NCBI GenBank assembly: GCA_015520395.1
Contig: WAQG01000212.1
Location: 1-9,118 of the forward strand
DNA: 9,118 nucleotides
Reading direction: 5' to 3'
From: Candidatus Geoarchaeota archaeon
GTDB lineage: Archaea; Thermoproteota; Thermoprotei; Gearchaeales; WAQG01
Shown one piece after another: positions 1 through 6,272 of the stretch. The notes under the pieces are model-generated. The model ran no database searches, had not been told where the DNA came from, and saw only the letters and a list, made by a program, of their open reading frames with translations. Both the position numbers and the translations under genes were made by a program. How positions within the stretch are numbered: the stretch's first letter is position 1; the number at the start of each line of letters is the position of its first letter.

Positions 1-69
1 GGCCTCCTTATCATTAGGTATTTTTAAAGGAGTTGTAATTGTTATAGAAGCAGAGGTGCCTTCAGCCAC
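1..69 (-). CDS. possible 5' end of a gene leaving the left edge
   Basis: On the minus strand a GTG at 69-67 opens a frame that continues without a stop to base 1, giving 23 residues beginning MAEGTSASITITTPLK. An AGGAGG-like element (AGGGAGG, bases 80-74) lies 4 nt before the GTG, and a weak TATA-like TTTAAG sits about 28 nt upstream. These are the usual marks of an archaeal gene start. The product cannot be recognised from 23 residues. The frame is also open back to a stop near base 180, so this could instead be the downstream half of a frameshifted gene whose first half is the 235-95 frame. Confidence 0.3.
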   Translation of the reverse strand, partial: MAEGTSASITITTPLKIPNDKEA

Positions 70-94
70 GCCGCCTCCCTTACCTGTGGTTTGC

Positions 95-235
95 TTAAAG
101 TGGCATAGAGTTTGAGTTGAATATCGGGGCCTTGATTTTGATTTCCATAGCCAGCCTCTCTATTTGGACAGGCTTATCCGGAGTAGTGGTTTTCCAGTAA
201 ATTGTTGCATTTTTCTCTGGCGTAGATCGACACAC
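95..235 (-). other. short minus-strand open frame, perhaps a gene fragment
   Basis: A 46-codon frame runs from GTG at 235-233 to TAA at 97-95 on the minus strand. Its translation has ordinary composition (for example NATIYWKTTTPDKP and ERLAMEIKIKAP), with alternating beta-like stretches. A TTAATAA box centred near 261 is about 26 nt upstream of the GTG, which would suit a leaderless transcript, but the same box reads TTATTAA towards the plus-strand gene. No family is recognised. The region is more AT-rich than the neighbouring genes. It could be a small gene, the first part of a frameshifted gene continuing into the 69-1 frame, or chance. Confidence 0.2.
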
Positions 236-257
236 ATTTCTTGTCGGCCTGGAAGCC

Positions 258-264
258 TTATTAA
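258..264 (+). promoter_or_regulatory. candidate TATA box for the ThDP enzyme gene
   Basis: TTATTAA at 258-264 is the most TATA-like element before the gene starting at 312. It predicts transcription starting around 285-290 and a leader of about 25 nt. It is nearly symmetrical and could also serve the minus strand. The match to consensus is modest. Confidence 0.35.
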
Positions 265-311
265 CCTTTGTAGGGGATGTTTTGGCTTGGGTGTCTGGTT
301 TGGCTAGGAGG

Positions 312-2066
312 ATGTCTGGTGGAGAGATACTTTTGGAGGTTCTCCTTAGGGAGGGTGTAAGGTACGTTTTTGGGATACCTGGCGATCGCTGGCTGCCGTT
401 TCTCGACGCGATCTACAGGTATGGTGAGAAGAGGGGACTGCAATTCGTCATGACTAGGCATGAGCAGGCGGCTGCCCACATGGCGGATGCCTGGGCTCGG
501 GAGACCGGGCAGCCTGGTGTTTGTCTTGGTGTTGTTGGTCCTGGGGCTGCCGACCTCGTGCCCGGCGTCTACCCTGCCTGGGCTGACGGGATACCTATGA
601 TCGTGATGACGTCCCAGAACCAGTCCTGGCACATCTACCCGGATAGGGGGTTCATACAGTCCCTGGATCAGCATTCCCTGTTCAAGCCGATAACGAAGTG
701 GAGCGCCGTCGTGAGCCGGACGGACCGGATAGCTGAGCTCGTCCAGAGGGCCTTTAGGAAGGCTCTCTCCGGTAGGCCGGGCCCCGTCCACCTGGACTTC
801 CCCGGCGATGTCCTCTACGACGAGATTGTTGTCGATGAGTCCACCTTGATGCCGCCCGAGAGGTACAGGCCTGTTAGGAGGCCTGTTGGTGATCCGGTTC
901 TCGTGAAGATGGCTGCTAAGATGCTGGCTGAGGCCCGCCTCCCACTAATCCACGCTGGTGGGGGCGTCCTGAGGTCTGGCGCATCCCAGGAGCTGGTTGA
1001 GCTGGCCGAGTTCCTTCAGGCCCCAGTTACGCCCAGTGTTGCTGGCAGGGGGTCTATACCTGAGGATCATCCCCTCTGGATACCACCGTCAAGCCCACCG
1101 GCGATAGCCGTCCAGAACGAGGCCGACGTTGTCCTCATAGTTGGCTCCAAGCTTGCCGATCTCGACTTCTGGGGAAGGCCGCCGGGCTGGGGCGACCCGG
1201 CCGTCCAGAAGACGATCCAGATAGACATCGACCCGGACATGATAGGGCTTAACAGGCCCGTCGACATAGGGATTGTCGGCGACGCTAAGGCTACCCTCAG
1301 GGCTATATTGAATGAGCTTAAGAGGATCTCTCCCGAGGGGTTCAAGAGGGATCTCTCAGCATATATCGAGTTCAAGGAGCAGTGGGAGAGGGAGTATATT
1401 GAGATGGCCGAATCCCCAGCCGACCCAATACACCCGCTGAAGGTTGTGAAGGAGGTGCGGGACTTCTTCCCGAGGGACGCCATCTCGGTTGTGGACGGCG
1501 GCAACACGGCGGTCTGGGCGTACTACCTGAACAGGATATACACCCCCGACGGCTTCCTCTGGGCGGCCGACTCCGGGCACCTGGGCACAGGGCTTCCATA
1601 CGCGATAGCCGCAAAGCTCGCCCACCCTGAGAGGGACGTCTACCTCCTGACGGGTGATGGGGCCTTCATGTTCAACATACAGGAGCTCGAGACCGCGAGG
1701 AGACTTAAGGCAAACATAGTTGCAATTGTGTTCAACGATGGGAGCTGGGGCATGGTCAAAGGAACCCAGAAGCTCATGTTCAAAGAGAGGTATATAGGTG
1801 TAGACTTCACCGACGTCAGATACGATCAGGTAGCGAGGGCGATGGGGTGCTACGGCGAAAGGGTCACGAGCCCGGACATGATAAGGCCAGCCCTTGAAAG
1901 GGCCGTCGCCTCCGGCCTACCAGCGGTCATAGACGTCATAGTGGACAAAAACATACATCTAGTCCCACCAGACCTGGAAACCTTAGGCGTGGTATGGATG
2001 GAGGGCTTGGAGCCGCCCGAAAGGGAAATAATAGAGGAAGAGGTAGAGGAGGTGGAGGCGGTTTAG
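312..2066 (+). CDS. ThDP-dependent enzyme, acetolactate synthase/2-hydroxyacyl-CoA lyase superfamily
   Basis: This 584-residue protein has the three-domain plan of pyruvate-oxidase-type thiamine-diphosphate enzymes, which act on 2-keto acids or acyl-CoA analogues. The N-terminal Pyr domain shows GVRYVFGIPGD and RHEQAAAHMADAW, with the proton-relay glutamate at E51. The middle domain has LIHAGGGVLRSGA and GRGSIPEDHP. The C-terminal PP domain has the ThDP/Mg motif GDGAFMFNIQELETARR (from residue 448) ending in N475-D476. The tail is very acidic (EEEVEEVEAV). ATG 312 was chosen because it gives the family's usual N-terminus (MSGGEILLEVL), although AGGAGG directly abuts it; TTG 282, GTG 291 and TTG 300 are in-frame alternatives. 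No small regulatory subunit (ilvN) is adjacent, and the substrate-loop region differs from classical acetolactate synthase (SLDQHSLFKP). The exact reaction is therefore open: acetolactate synthase, oxalyl-CoA decarboxylase-like or 2-hydroxyacyl-CoA lyase-like. Confidence 0.9.
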   Translation: MSGGEILLEVLLREGVRYVFGIPGDRWLPFLDAIYRYGEKRGLQFVMTRHEQAAAHMADAWARETGQPGVCLGVVGPGAADLVPGVYPAWADGIPMIVMTSQNQSWHIYPDRGFIQSLDQHSLFKPITKWSAVVSRTDRIAELVQRAFRKALSGRPGPVHLDFPGDVLYDEIVVDESTLMPPERYRPVRRPVGDPVLVKMAAKMLAEARLPLIHAGGGVLRSGASQELVELAEFLQAPVTPSVAGRGSIPEDHPLWIPPSSPPAIAVQNEADVVLIVGSKLADLDFWGRPPGWGDPAVQKTIQIDIDPDMIGLNRPVDIGIVGDAKATLRAILNELKRISPEGFKRDLSAYIEFKEQWEREYIEMAESPADPIHPLKVVKEVRDFFPRDAISVVDGGNTAVWAYYLNRIYTPDGFLWAADSGHLGTGLPYAIAAKLAHPERDVYLLTGDGAFMFNIQELETARRLKANIVAIVFNDGSWGMVKGTQKLMFKERYIGVDFTDVRYDQVARAMGCYGERVTSPDMIRPALERAVASGLPAVIDVIVDKNIHLVPPDLETLGVVWMEGLEPPEREIIEEEVEEVEAV

Positions 2067-2138
2067 GAGCCCCCATCCCCCATTTCTTTCCCGAGCTCCC
2101 GCTTAGCCCTTAAAGCCTACGTCATTACAGGTGTTTAT
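2067..2138. terminator. convergent intergenic region, probable termination zone
   Basis: These 72 bases separate the 3' ends of the plus-strand ThDP gene and the minus-strand SCP2 gene. The plus strand carries a pyrimidine tract with short T runs (CATTTCTTTCCC, about 2081-2092), the kind of sequence at which archaeal polymerase can terminate. There is no strong hairpin or long T run, so the call rests mainly on the convergent layout. Confidence 0.3.
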
Positions 2139-2567
2139 TTACTTGCCTGGGAGATTATACTTTGAGTATCTTCCATGGAATTCTGTTGGGATCGTTCTTA
2201 ATATTTCAAGCCATCTTTCGGTTGCTTTTGAGAGTTTCAGTATCTTTATTAGATCTCCCCTAACTTTGAGCTTCCTTGTTAGGAAGGCTTTTGTGGCGCC
2301 CATTTTGCCCCTCAGGATATCGACCCATACCCCATATCTCCCTGAGATCACGAAGTCTGTTGGGCGTTCCCCTATCCATATATCCACTATCCTTCCCTGC
2401 TCGGTCTTATAGCCTATCACGATGGTCTTGTCGACGCCCTTCTCGGGCTCGGCCTCGATTATGAATGTGTATGATGCGTTCTCCTCCCTGGCCAGCTCCA
2501 GATACCTTTCGTCGCTATTCGTCCTCTTCTTAACCTCCTCGAGGTATTCAGGGGAGCAGAACTCCAA
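2139..2567 (-). CDS. SCP2 sterol-carrier-like lipid-binding protein
   Basis: The 142-residue product matches the small archaeal/bacterial SCP2-fold proteins, soluble carriers with a hydrophobic tunnel for fatty acyl or isoprenoid lipids. Family hallmarks are the start MEFCSPEYLEEVKKRTN, the strand pair around 33-66, DFVISGRYGVW (71-81), the helix GKMGATKAFLTRKLKVRG (88-105), and the C-terminal helix ending RTIPTEF (124-130). The length is a complete single domain with no signal peptide or membrane segment, so it is probably cytosolic. The start is TTG at 2567-2565. A purine-rich GGGTGGTGG inside the last codons of the upstream dehydrogenase is its likely ribosome binding site, and only 3 nt separate the genes, so the two are probably co-transcribed and translationally coupled. 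The ligand is unknown; linkage to a dehydrogenase suggests lipid or ketone metabolism. Confidence 0.85.
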   Translation of the reverse strand: MEFCSPEYLEEVKKRTNSDERYLELAREENASYTFIIEAEPEKGVDKTIVIGYKTEQGRIVDIWIGERPTDFVISGRYGVWVDILRGKMGATKAFLTRKLKVRGDLIKILKLSKATERWLEILRTIPTEFHGRYSKYNLPGK

Positions 2568-2570
2568 TGC

Positions 2571-3590
2571 CTAACCACCACCCAGCTTAACAACTATCTT
2601 ACAATCCTTTATGGGCTTTACAAGCTTCTTAAACCCTTTCTCCACAACCTCATCTAGCTCTATTATAGAGGTTATTATCTCATCGGCATGGATCCTGCCT
2701 TCCGAGACCAGCCTTATCGCCTCCTGAAATTCGTTAAAGCCCAGATAGGAGCCCCTGATTGTAAGCTCATTAAGAACTGTTGTGAAGAAATCGGCCTCGG
2801 CGGGTTCTTCAGTGATCCCTATTATCACTATCTCGCCAGCCTTTCTCGCAAGTGTGAAGTTCGATTTTAGGGTTTCGGGGACTCCGGCGGCATCGAACAC
2901 TATGTCGACCCCCTCACCCCCTGTCTCCCTCTCGACAATTAGTGGAAGGTTCTCCTTGAGGGGGTTTACCACGACGTCGGCTCCAAGCTCCTCCGCCAGC
3001 TTTCTGCGCCCCTCGCTTATCTCAGACACTATTATCTTCGACGCCCCAGCCATTTTTAAAACCTCTAGGAGAAGTACCCCTATCGGTCCGGCCCCCTGGA
3101 TCAGGGCCGTATCCCCCACCTTGAAGGATGAGATCTTGAATGCGTGCAGGACGTTTGAGAGGGGCTCGACGAGGGTGGCGTGTATGAGGCTTAGGTTATC
3201 TGGAATCCTATAGACTATCCATCCGGGAACGGACAGGTATTCGGCCATCCCACCCTCCCTTGTTATGCCTATCAGCTCAAGGTTTTCGCACTGGCTGGGC
3301 CTCCCCCTCAGGCAATACTTGCAGTGGCCGCATGGTATAGCAGAGTTGACGACTACCCGGTCTCCAGGCACCAGGTGATCCACATCATCCCCAACATCCT
3401 CGACGACCCCGGAGAGCTCATGGCCTATTATCATCCCTTCAACGTAGTTTCCCGTTTTATAGGCTGTAACGTCGGAGCCACATATTCCACAGTATGAGAC
3501 CCTGATCAGAACATCCTTAGGGCCAAAATCGGGCTTATCTAAATCCAAGACCCTTATGTCCCCACTCCCCATGAAGACGGCGGCCTTCAA
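2571..3590 (-). CDS. zinc-dependent alcohol dehydrogenase (medium-chain family)
   Basis: The protein is an MDR-family NAD(P)-dependent dehydrogenase of the sorbitol/threonine dehydrogenase type. Counting from TTG at 3590-3588, it has 339 residues. CGICGSD supplies catalytic-zinc Cys37, GHE supplies His57-Glu58, and VEPLSN supplies a further glutamate. Structural zinc is bound by Cys87, Cys90, Cys93 and Cys101 (CGHCKYC...C). The Rossmann motif is GAGPIG, and an acidic residue after the second strand (SEISEGRR) favours NAD over NADP. TTG 3590 gives the family's normal start (MKAAVFMGSGDIRV) and follows a GGGGTG ribosome site; the frame is open to ATG 3662, but those extra 24 residues look non-homologous and would overlap the promoter. 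It heads an operon with the SCP2-like gene. Substrate specificity (secondary alcohol, polyol or threonine) cannot be read from sequence alone. Confidence 0.93.
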   Translation of the reverse strand: MKAAVFMGSGDIRVLDLDKPDFGPKDVLIRVSYCGICGSDVTAYKTGNYVEGMIIGHELSGVVEDVGDDVDHLVPGDRVVVNSAIPCGHCKYCLRGRPSQCENLELIGITREGGMAEYLSVPGWIVYRIPDNLSLIHATLVEPLSNVLHAFKISSFKVGDTALIQGAGPIGVLLLEVLKMAGASKIIVSEISEGRRKLAEELGADVVVNPLKENLPLIVERETGGEGVDIVFDAAGVPETLKSNFTLARKAGEIVIIGITEEPAEADFFTTVLNELTIRGSYLGFNEFQEAIRLVSEGRIHADEIITSIIELDEVVEKGFKKLVKPIKDCKIVVKLGGG

Positions 3591-3625
3591 AGTTGGCACC
3601 CCGTGATGAGGTTGGGCTCCATAGG

Positions 3626-3633
3626 TTAAAAAT
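3626..3633 (-). promoter_or_regulatory. TATA box for the dehydrogenase-SCP2 operon
   Basis: Read on the minus strand, ATTTTTAA at 3633-3626 is a good archaeal TATA box. It predicts a start near 3603 and a leader of about 13 nt before TTG 3590, just long enough to include the GGGGTG ribosome site. This supports the 3590 start over 3662. Confidence 0.5.
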
Positions 3634-3660
3634 GTGGGCTCGTTGGGGGGCCTGAAAGGC

Positions 3661-3672
3661 ATATATATTTTT
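3661..3672 (+). promoter_or_regulatory. TATA box for the DUF4443 regulator, leaderless start
   Basis: ATATATATTTTT at 3661-3672 is centred about 27 nt before ATG 3692. Transcription should therefore begin at or next to the start codon. No ribosome binding site precedes the ATG, which fits a leaderless mRNA. An upstream ATG at 3680 is in frame but is followed two codons later by TGA. Confidence 0.6.
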
Positions 3673-3691
3673 GACGTAGATGAGTTGATCG

Positions 3692-4345
3692 ATGGTGAGG
3701 ATCGCGGAGCTGCTAAGCCTGATCGCCGGGACGCGGTCGCCAGGTCCCTCGCCCCTGTTCTCCCCCATTCACATCCTTAAGGTAATACTCCTCATAAGGG
3801 ATAACGGGCCTATTGGTAGATCCAGGCTAGCGATCCTCACAGGCCTTGGGGAGGGGTCTGTAAAGACGATAATTAATAGGCTTAGAGCGGCCAACATAGT
3901 CAGCAGCACAAGGCGGGGCGTGGTTCTCACTGGCAATGGTGTTAGGCTTGGCCTCCTCCTCAAAAGGCTTCTGCCAAAGGCAGCTTTTCTGCCCAGGATC
4001 CCGATCACGCTCGGCCGATACAATTATGCCCTTCTGGTAAAAGGGATGGCGGAAATGGTTAAGATAGGTTTGGAGCAGAGGGATGAGGCAGTAAGGATGG
4101 GCGCCCTTGGGGCAACAACCATCATTAAGAGGGGCTGTGAGCTTATAATGCCCCCCTCCCTTAAGCTTTCAGAGGAGTACCCAGAGACGAGTAGGCTTCT
4201 CCTGGAGATATTTAACCCTGAGGATAGAGATGTCATAATAATTGGTTGCGCCGACACACCGCTATTAGCTGAATATGGAACCCTCTCAGCAGCCCTCACG
4301 CTAATAGGCAGCATTGAACTGGAAACGCCTCAAAACATTAGATAA
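3692..4345 (+). CDS. archaeal transcriptional regulator, winged helix + DUF4443-like domain
   Basis: This is a 217-residue protein with an N-terminal winged helix-turn-helix (about residues 25-95). It has helix HILKVILLIRDNGPIGRSRLA, a recognition helix GEGSVKTIINRLRAANIV (53-70), and a wing STRRGVVLTGNG. The C-terminal half (about 96-217) resembles the archaeal DUF4443 effector domain, with strands such as ALLVKGMAEMV, a Gly/Ala-rich GALGATTIIKRG, and the terminal DVIIIGCADTP...TLSAALTLIGSIE. By architecture it is a small-molecule-responsive DNA-binding protein; its ligand is unknown. It is divergently transcribed from the dehydrogenase-SCP2 pair and lies upstream of the mobA-like gene, so either could be its target, along with itself. 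The start is set by the TATA box 27 nt upstream. The family name is from pattern memory and is less sure than the wHTH. Confidence 0.8.
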   Translation: MVRIAELLSLIAGTRSPGPSPLFSPIHILKVILLIRDNGPIGRSRLAILTGLGEGSVKTIINRLRAANIVSSTRRGVVLTGNGVRLGLLLKRLLPKAAFLPRIPITLGRYNYALLVKGMAEMVKIGLEQRDEAVRMGALGATTIIKRGCELIMPPSLKLSEEYPETSRLLLEIFNPEDRDVIIIGCADTPLLAEYGTLSAALTLIGSIELETPQNIR

Positions 4346-4358
4346 CGCCTGATCCTCG

Positions 4359-4386
4359 GTGAGCAATTTAAGTGGGTGAAGCTCAC
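4359..4386. promoter_or_regulatory. inverted repeat around a TATA-like box upstream of the mobA-like gene
   Basis: GTGAGC (4359-4364) and its exact complement GCTCAC (4381-4386) are separated by 16 nt. Between them AATTTAAG (4365-4372) resembles a TATA box, predicting transcription from about 4396 and a 43-nt leader with a purine-rich ribosome site (AGGGGCGAT) before ATG 4439. The half-sites start 22 bp apart, two helical turns, as for a dimeric repressor flanking the TATA box. A weak 6-bp hairpin at the end of the preceding gene is the alternative reading. Confidence 0.35.
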
Positions 4387-4438
4387 TAAGCCTTAGGAAT
4401 CCTGGGTTGGTGGACAGCTACTTGAAGGGGCGATTAGG

Positions 4439-5314
4439 ATGAGGCTTGTCGGGGTTGTGCTGGCTGGCGGTGAGTCTAGGAGGTTTGGCTCGAATAAACT
4501 GGCCTACCCGGTGGGAGGCGTGCCAATGATAGTCAGGGTTGTGAGGGCCTTAAGGGGGGCTGGCGTAGATGAAGTTGTGGTCTCCACTAGGGGCGGGCTG
4601 GTTCGTGAACTGAAAAAGCTTGTGGAGCCCGACCTTTATATCACCGATGAGGAGCTTCCATGTAGGGGCCCTCTAAGAGGGCTTGCAACCGCTTTATCAT
4701 CTGTGGAGGCCCCAGAATATATAGTCGTGCCAGGCGACACGCCGATGATAAAGCCCGAGACGATCGCAAGGCTTATCAGGATCGGCAGAAAACACAATGC
4801 CACCGTCGCGTCCCCCTACTGGAAGGACGGCTTTGTGGAGACCCTAATAGCCTACGTCTCAGGCAACGTTGGGCAGGCATTAAGAAGATGTTGCGTCACA
4901 AGAGGGCAGATAGCCAAGGCCAGCGATCTCCAAAGAGGCGCGCCAAGGCTGCTTCTAGTGGGGGTTTCCGAGCTAAGCGAAGATCTTCGAGAATTTATCA
5001 GCGTCGATAGGCCTTCCGATCTGCCACCACAGACGCCCAAAGGCGCCCCTACAATTGGCATGCTAAGCTTAGGTGGGGAGCATTCTAGGCTGTTCTGGAC
5101 GGCCTTAGAGAGCCTCCATAGTGATCCAGCCCGCTCCTCCGATCTCTATCTCAGGGAGTCCCATATATACCTGGAACTAGGGATATACCATTTGGCGTAT
5201 CACGCCCTGCTGGAGGCTTTAGGGATGGCCCCGCCAGGTAAGAGAAGGGCTGTTTTTGAAAGGCTCTCTGCGTTAAAGAAGCTTTTGGCCGCCCGGGGTG
5301 TTAGAGAGGTTTAA
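4439..5314 (+). CDS. mobA: MobA-like nucleotidyltransferase with helical C-terminal extension
   Basis: Residues 1 to about 190 form a MobA-type NTP-transferase (Rossmann-like) domain, which attaches GMP to molybdopterin to make the dinucleotide cofactor used by archaeal molybdenum or tungsten enzymes. Visible signatures are LAGGESRRFGSNK (8-20) for nucleotide binding, CRGPLRGLATAL, and VVPGDTPMI with the metal-binding aspartate. The last 90 residues are not part of canonical MobA (about 190-200 residues). They are helix-rich and TPR-like (YLRESHIYLELGIYHLAYHALLEALG), ending in a basic helix, KRRAVFERLSALKKLLAARG. The start is ATG 4439, preceded by AGGGGCGAT about 6 nt upstream. Related cytidylyl- or guanylyltransferases share the fold, so the exact cofactor is inferred. 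No molybdoenzyme gene is in the window. Confidence 0.8.
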   Translation: MRLVGVVLAGGESRRFGSNKLAYPVGGVPMIVRVVRALRGAGVDEVVVSTRGGLVRELKKLVEPDLYITDEELPCRGPLRGLATALSSVEAPEYIVVPGDTPMIKPETIARLIRIGRKHNATVASPYWKDGFVETLIAYVSGNVGQALRRCCVTRGQIAKASDLQRGAPRLLLVGVSELSEDLREFISVDRPSDLPPQTPKGAPTIGMLSLGGEHSRLFWTALESLHSDPARSSDLYLRESHIYLELGIYHLAYHALLEALGMAPPGKRRAVFERLSALKKLLAARGVREV

Positions 5315-5315
5315 A
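5310..5315 (+). promoter_or_regulatory. TATA box overlapping the mobA stop codon
   Basis: TTTAAA at 5310-5315 contains the TAA stop (5312-5314) of the preceding gene and is centred about 28 nt before ATG 5341. No ribosome binding site precedes that ATG, so the hydrolase gene is probably also expressed alone as a leaderless mRNA despite the 26-nt gene gap. Confidence 0.5.
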
Positions 5316-5340
5316 TCGTTCATAGGCATTATCCATCCCG

Positions 5341-6231
5341 ATGATAGCGAGGAAACTCTCTGATAATATTGTGATGATTGATAGGGAGTTGGGCGGATAC
5401 CAGGGATTCATAGCGACCTACTGTATAAGGGGGGAGAGTGGCTGGATAGTGGTCGACCCAGGGCCGCGTAGGGATGTTGAGCAGATTCTCAGCGTCTGCC
5501 CAGACATATCCGCTATAATCGTTACCCATATACATATAGATCACGCCGGAGGCGGGGCAACGCTCCAGATGGTCTCAAAGACCAAGATATATGTCCATCC
5601 GCGCGGGGTCAAGCATCTTATAGATCCCTCGGCACTTTGGGATGCGAGTCGCCGGATCCTCATGGACGCCGCGGAATACTACATGAGGCCTGAACCCGCG
5701 GATCCAAGGCTCACTGAGCCCCTAGACGAGGGCTTCTTAAAGGTGGATGGGGTGGAGCTCGAAGTAATGTACACCCCAGGACACGCCTCGCACCACCTCA
5801 GCCTCATACATGGAGATGACATGTTCCCAGGCGATGCGGCAGGCCTATATTTATGTGGGCATCAGGCCCCAACCACGCCCCCCAGATACGAGCTTGGGAT
5901 GGCTCTAGCCAGCATAGATAAGATGATCAGCCGCTCCCCGAAAAGGCTTTTCCTACCCCACTTCGGGCTAATAAAGGACGGTGTGGGGTTTCTTAGATCC
6001 TACTCTAGGCTCCTCACCAGGCTAGCGGAGCTGGTGAGTAAGTGTATGTCGAAGGGACTGAGCTTCGAGGAGACCTATAGGGTTGTGAAGGAGGAGGGGC
6101 CCCTGGCCAGCTATATAAGGTGTATGGAGAGGAGGGGTCCGCCCTACATGAGGGAGAGCCCGAACAGAAGCATCTTGGGAATTTACGATTATCTTAGAAG
6201 GAAGGGGGGTGGTGGTCGGTTTCTGAGATAG
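5341..6231 (+). CDS. metallo-beta-lactamase-fold hydrolase
   Basis: This 296-residue member of the MBL superfamily is probably a cytosolic di-zinc (or di-iron) hydrolase. The metal ligands are all present: H63-x-H65-x-D67-H68 (THIHIDHAGG), H148 in YTPGHASHH, D165 in FPGDAAG, and H207 in LPHFG. The core domain ends near residue 215. An alpha-helical C-terminal part (about 220-285) resembles the substrate-covering helices of glyoxalase-II-like and related archaeal MBL proteins. There is no signal peptide or membrane segment. The substrate cannot be deduced; thioesters, lactones, phosphoesters and RNA all occur in this superfamily, but the beta-CASP motifs of RNases are absent. The gene ends with a run of glycine codons (GGGGGG at 6204-6209) lying inside the open frame of the downstream regulator. 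Confidence 0.88.
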   Translation: MIARKLSDNIVMIDRELGGYQGFIATYCIRGESGWIVVDPGPRRDVEQILSVCPDISAIIVTHIHIDHAGGGATLQMVSKTKIYVHPRGVKHLIDPSALWDASRRILMDAAEYYMRPEPADPRLTEPLDEGFLKVDGVELEVMYTPGHASHHLSLIHGDDMFPGDAAGLYLCGHQAPTTPPRYELGMALASIDKMISRSPKRLFLPHFGLIKDGVGFLRSYSRLLTRLAELVSKCMSKGLSFEETYRVVKEEGPLASYIRCMERRGPPYMRESPNRSILGIYDYLRRKGGGGRFLR

Positions 6232-6272
6232 TCGAGGAGGCTCTTACTGGCATAGTCAAGCCACTAATACTC

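Noticed and set aside
261..791. 176-codon minus-strand open frame inside the ThDP enzyme gene
   Set aside because: It is antisense to a gene with clear ThDP motifs, is rich in Pro, Arg and His, and has no recognisable domain; it is a mirror of the AGG/GC-rich coding strand.
2131..3213. Plus-strand frames at 2131-2412, 2688-2870 and 2782-3213
   Set aside because: They run antisense to the SCP2-like and alcohol dehydrogenase genes, whose family motifs are unambiguous.
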